DNA of 17,091 nt from JAJXWB01 sp047605445. GTDB taxonomy: Bacteria; Pseudomonadota; Alphaproteobacteria; Rhizobiales; Beijerinckiaceae. The stretch spans positions 1 to 17,091 of the forward strand of contig JASGFP010000092.1 of assembly GCA_047605445.1 (NCBI GenBank), in the 5' to 3' direction. Positions 14,066-17,091 of the stretch are shown piece by piece. A program made the translations under genes and the position numbers. How positions within the stretch are numbered: position 1 is the stretch's first letter; every line of letters starts with the position of its first letter. The notes under the pieces are model-generated. The model saw only the letters and a program-made list of their open reading frames with translations, did not search any database and had not been told where the DNA came from.

Positions 14066-15631
14066 ATGAAGGTCGCCAAGAGCCTTCTCCTCGGTACCGC
14101 CGCGGTCCTCGCGACCGTCGCTGGCGCCCAGGCTGCTGACCTGCCGACGCGCAAGGCTGCGCCGGTGCAGTACGTGAAGATTTGCGACGCCTACGGCGCC
14201 GGCTTCTTCTACATCCCGGGCACGGACACCTGCCTGCGCGTCGGCGGCCTCGTGCTGGCCGATCTCTCGGTCTCCAACGCTCCGAGCCGCCAGACCTTTG
14301 GCGGCGCGACGACCGTTGCGGGCACGCTCGCCGGCACCGTCGTTCCCGGCTCGATCATCCCCGGCGCGTCGCGTGACGCGGTGTCGTGGGGCGCTCTCGG
14401 CCGCGTCGAACTCGACGCGCGTACGCAGTCGCCGTGGGGCACGGTCCGTTCGTTCGTCCGCGTCGACTCGTACTTCGGTTCGGGCGCGGTCGCGAACACC
14501 GGCGCGCTGTCGAACACGGTGCTCGGCAACCCGGCTCTCGGCACGCAGGCCGCTCGTGAATCGACCGTCCTGAACAAGGGCTTCATCCAGTTCGCCGGCT
14601 TCACCATGGGCCGCATCCAGTCGATGTTCGACTTCTACGCGGACGCGGCGACCTACTCGGGTCTGCGCGGCTCGAACCAGACCGTCAACGGCCTGGCCTA
14701 CACCGCGACGTTCGGCGGCGGCTTCTCGGCCACCCTGTCGATCGAAGACGAAGTCTCGCATCGCGGCCGCGGCTCGTTTGCCTCCGTCGTGACGGCGGGC
14801 GGCGTGATCCCGCCGAACACCGTGCAGTTCCTCGGCACCCGCATGCCTGACATCGTTGCGAACCTCCGCGTCGATCAGCCCTGGGGTTCCGCCCAGCTGT
14901 CGGGCGCGCTGCATCGCGTCGGCGTCGGCCTGTACAACGGCTTCGCCACCGGCGTCATCCCGGGCGTCGCGAACCTCGGCCTGCTCAACAAGTCCGACTC
15001 GCTCGGCTTCGCTGTCCAGGGCGGTGTGAAGTTCAACCTGCCGATGCTCGCCCCCGGCGACAATCTGTGGTTGCAGGCGACCTACGCCAAGGGCGCGGTC
15101 GGCTACACCAACGGCTCGAACTTCGCCTTCGTGAACGGCGTCTACTCGTCGACGAACTACGGCGTCGGCATCGCGCGCGTCTCCTCCGGCAACGGCTGGC
15201 AGGAAGGCGTGACCGACGGCGACTGCGTGTTCACCTACTCGGGCTCGTGCGACAAGTCGACGTCCTTCGCGGTGGTCGGCGCCTTCACCCACTACTGGAC
15301 CCCGTCGGTCAAGTCGTGGTTGGCCGCGACCTACTACCAGGTCAAGTACTCCGACGCCGCTCTGAACCCGGTCCCGGGCGCGATCGCGTTCGGCACGGGC
15401 TCGTTCGTCGCCGGCGTGACGAACTACAAGGAGTTCGACGTGGCCGCCGGCCTCGCGTGGAACCCGATCCGTGGCTTCGAAATCGGCACCGAGTTCACCT
15501 GGATGCACGGCATTGCCAGCCGTCCGGTGGGCCTGGGCTCCGATGCGGCCCTCATCGCCTCTGGCTTCCCGGCCTTCAAGTCGCAGTCGGACCTGTTCCG
15601 CGGCCGTCTGCGCATGATCCGCGCCTTCTGA
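14066..15631 (+). CDS. Outer membrane porin, Porin_2/Omp2b family
   Basis: A 521-residue beta-barrel porin for passive uptake of small hydrophilic solutes across the outer membrane. A signal peptide (MKVAKSLLLGTAAVLATVAG, cleavage after AQA at residue 23) leads into the Rhizobiales porin N-terminus. There, C40 and C56 flank DAYGAGFFYIPGTDT and are followed by LRVGGLV. A second Cys pair in GDCVFTYSGSC may bridge an extracellular loop. The chain ends in phenylalanine (RMIRAF), the usual signal for barrel assembly. All Tyr codons I checked are TAC, unlike neighbouring genes that also use TAT, which fits a very highly expressed protein. It is monocistronic, with a strong ribosome site in front and two hairpins behind. 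It is longer than some Omp2b members because of extended loops. Confidence 0.95.
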   Translation: MKVAKSLLLGTAAVLATVAGAQAADLPTRKAAPVQYVKICDAYGAGFFYIPGTDTCLRVGGLVLADLSVSNAPSRQTFGGATTVAGTLAGTVVPGSIIPGASRDAVSWGALGRVELDARTQSPWGTVRSFVRVDSYFGSGAVANTGALSNTVLGNPALGTQAARESTVLNKGFIQFAGFTMGRIQSMFDFYADAATYSGLRGSNQTVNGLAYTATFGGGFSATLSIEDEVSHRGRGSFASVVTAGGVIPPNTVQFLGTRMPDIVANLRVDQPWGSAQLSGALHRVGVGLYNGFATGVIPGVANLGLLNKSDSLGFAVQGGVKFNLPMLAPGDNLWLQATYAKGAVGYTNGSNFAFVNGVYSSTNYGVGIARVSSGNGWQEGVTDGDCVFTYSGSCDKSTSFAVVGAFTHYWTPSVKSWLAATYYQVKYSDAALNPVPGAIAFGTGSFVAGVTNYKEFDVAAGLAWNPIRGFEIGTEFTWMHGIASRPVGLGSDAALIASGFPAFKSQSDLFRGRLRMIRAF

Positions 15632-15636
15632 TTTCC

Positions 15637-15661
15637 CTGGAGCGCGCCTGGCGCGCTCCAG
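15637..15661 (+). terminator. First hairpin after the porin gene
   Basis: CTGGAGCGCGC (15637-15647) pairs perfectly with GCGCGCTCCAG (15651-15661) across CTG, six bases after the stop. It is followed by ATTTC only, so it is a weaker terminator or a 3' end stabiliser. Confidence 0.6.
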
Positions 15662-15690
15662 ATTTCAGAAACAGGATCTCAAACGCTTCA

Positions 15691-15719
15691 AACCCCGGCG
15701 CGCAAGCGCCGGGGTTTTT
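15691..15719 (+). terminator. Intrinsic terminator of the porin gene
   Basis: AACCCCGGCGC (15691-15701) pairs with GCGCCGGGGTT (15706-15716) across GCAA, running into TTTTT at 15715-15719. It is a textbook rho-independent terminator about 60 bases after the stop. Confidence 0.9.
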
Positions 15720-15980
15720 CGTTTCGTCGCTGCGGCCGCTTGCGCAGGGGACCGAAAGCCGCCGGGCGACGGCGCCGGCTGCGTTTGACCGAGGCCCCGA
15801 CTTTATCCACGTCCGATTCGCCGCTTTCGCCGCGCCGACCCCGTGCGGCGCATGGACAAGCGCACCCACGAAGATATGCTCGCCTTCGACTGCGCGCAGC
15901 GTGACGGGCCATGTGCGACTTTGCGCGCCAGTCTCCTGTTTTTGCGCGGCTTAGCCGTTCTCATATCGCCGGGTTTCAGC
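15720..15980. other. Spacer between porin terminator and repeat protein gene
   Basis: About 260 bases. The frame of the next gene is open back to an in-frame ATG at 15852, but that stretch reads as random sequence, so I treat it as non-coding. No promoter pair is convincing. Confidence 0.4.
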
Positions 15981-17091
15981 ATGTGTCGTCCTCACAGATG
16001 GTTGTCGGGTCTCATCCCGCTGGTGCTGCTTTTCATCGTCGCCATCGTCCTGAAACCGCATGAAATCCGGGAAGACCTGACTGAACGCGCCGCCGCCGCG
16101 GTCGCGACGGCCGGACTTTCCAGAAACGCCGTGTCTGTCGCCGGCCGCGATGTGACGCTGCGCGGCATGGCGTTTTCCGCTGACGACCAGAATCGGGCGG
16201 TCGCGGTCGCCGACGCCGTCGACGGCGTCCGGCTCGTGACCAACGGCGTCGAGATTCCCGCCGAAGCGAAGCCGTTTGCCTTCGCCGCCGCGCGCGACGG
16301 CGACGCGATTGTGTTGACGGGCTCCGTTCCCGATCCCGAATCGCGCGCGAAGATCGTCGCCGCCGCCAGAACCGTGGCCCCCAAGGTCGAGGACAGGCTC
16401 GCCTACGCGCGCGGCGCGAAGCCGGGGTTTGCCGATTGGGCCGTCGCGGCGATCACGCCGCTCGCCTGGCTCAGCAAGGGCGCATCGGGCATCGTCGACG
16501 GCGCGCTGACGACATCCGGCGCCGCCCGAGACATGGCGGGCTACAATTCCGCGGTCGGCGCATTGAAGACATTGCCGAACGGGCTGACGCTCGCGAAGAA
16601 CGACATCGCCGCCCCGGCGATTTCGCCTTACGTCTGGTCCGCCGCCAGCGACGGCAAGAGCGTGACGCTGGAAGGCCACGTTCCCTCCGAAGCCGCGCGT
16701 AGCGAGATCCTCGCCGCCGCGCGCGACGCGCTGCCTGGCCGCGCCATCGCCGACCGCATGCAACTCGGCGCCGGCGCGGCGGGCGGCTTCCTCGCCTGGA
16801 CCAAGGCGGGTCTTGCAGCGCTCGGCGATCTCGCAGCGGGCAAGGCCAGTCTCAGCGACGGCAAGCTGACGATCGCCGGCGACGCCCTCGATACGAAGCG
16901 CTACGACGCCGCGCTCGCGGCGCTGAAGCAATTGCCGCCGGGCCTTGCGCTCGCGCAGGCCGACATCAATCCGCCTGTCGTCGCGCCCTATGCATGGTCG
17001 GCGAATTTCGACGGCACGACGATCACGCTCGAAGGATTTGTTCCGTCGGAGGAGGCGCGTGCGCAAATCGTCGCCGCGGCGAAGGCGGCCG
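15981..17091 (+). CDS. BON-like repeat envelope protein, 3' end missing
   Basis: An open frame of at least 370 residues running off the window. A short basic N-terminus (MCRPHRWL) is followed by one hydrophobic helix (about 9-24, IPLVLLFIVAIVL), so it is anchored in the inner membrane or exported. A BON-like unit (about 30-90, AGLSRNAVSVAGRDVTLRG...AVADAVDGVRLVTN) precedes longer repeats of 118-120 residues that begin near residues 98, 216 and 336. Each has a block such as GDAIVLTGSVPDPESRAKIV or GKSVTLEGHVPSEAARSEI. In Rhizobiales such repeats usually sit in front of a C-terminal OmpA peptidoglycan-binding domain, which would lie beyond the window. The start at 15981 lacks a good ribosome site; it is chosen because it places the helix at the N-terminus. 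Confidence 0.8.
   Translation, partial: MCRPHRWLSGLIPLVLLFIVAIVLKPHEIREDLTERAAAAVATAGLSRNAVSVAGRDVTLRGMAFSADDQNRAVAVADAVDGVRLVTNGVEIPAEAKPFAFAAARDGDAIVLTGSVPDPESRAKIVAAARTVAPKVEDRLAYARGAKPGFADWAVAAITPLAWLSKGASGIVDGALTTSGAARDMAGYNSAVGALKTLPNGLTLAKNDIAAPAISPYVWSAASDGKSVTLEGHVPSEAARSEILAAARDALPGRAIADRMQLGAGAAGGFLAWTKAGLAALGDLAAGKASLSDGKLTIAGDALDTKRYDAALAALKQLPPGLALAQADINPPVVAPYAWSANFDGTTITLEGFVPSEEARAQIVAAAKAA

Noticed and set aside
13871..15508. A 545-residue minus-strand frame opposite the porin gene
   Set aside because: Shadow of a highly biased gene; the porin has a signal peptide, Phe end, ribosome site and terminator.
15852..15980. Upstream in-frame ATG extending the repeat protein by 43 residues
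   Set aside because: It would push the membrane helix inside the protein, and the added residues show no pattern; not excluded outright.
15951..17066. Minus-strand frame opposite the repeat protein
   Set aside because: The plus strand encodes a clear membrane helix and regular repeats; the antisense frame is Arg/Gly-rich noise.

Overview
This is a high-GC chromosomal window from an alphaproteobacterium, most likely Rhizobiales (Hyphomicrobiales). The evidence is the porin at the right end, which has the N-terminus and paired-cysteine signature of the Rhizobiales Porin_2/Omp2b family; the pyrB and degenerate pyrC pairing with plsY and dprA downstream; and a GatCAB amidotransferase set. Most of the window is housekeeping. 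I found no transposase, integrase, phage gene, CRISPR array or toxin-antitoxin pair, and no clear boundary of a transferred island.

Left block (1-4244, + strand): pyrB (5' end cut off), a small three-helix membrane protein, a dihydroorotase-like gene that has lost most of its metal ligands (probably the non-catalytic PyrC'/PyrX partner of PyrB), plsY and dprA. Spacing is tight and plsY/dprA overlap by four bases, so this reads as one operon for pyrimidine synthesis, phospholipid synthesis and DNA uptake or recombination. It meets a minus-strand pair head on: ruvX followed by a 74-residue conserved-looking gene.

Middle block (5177-11363): a CPBP-family membrane protease homologue and a dienelactone hydrolase, then gatC-gatA with a small membrane protein. 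A convergent CHAD-domain gene follows, then gatB on its own. GatCAB makes Gln-tRNA(Gln) and/or Asn-tRNA(Asn) by transamidation. The gatC leader has a promoter-like element followed by two overlapping, mutually exclusive hairpins, which is the most interesting regulatory structure here.

Right block (11364-17091) is looser. A gap of about 650 bases holds one candidate tiny ORF. It is followed by a lysine-rich histone H1-like gene built from 12-base repeats and ending at a good intrinsic terminator, a minus-strand secreted proline-rich protein, tRNA-Ser(GCT) on the minus strand, a long structured leader, and a large porin gene closed by two hairpins. The window ends inside a repeat protein with BON-like units behind an N-terminal membrane anchor, probably an OmpA/BON-type envelope protein. 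The main points worth a second look are the degenerate PyrC, the gatC leader, the membrane gene inside the pyr operon, the histone repeat array and the partial repeat protein. I saw no clearly new multi-gene system.
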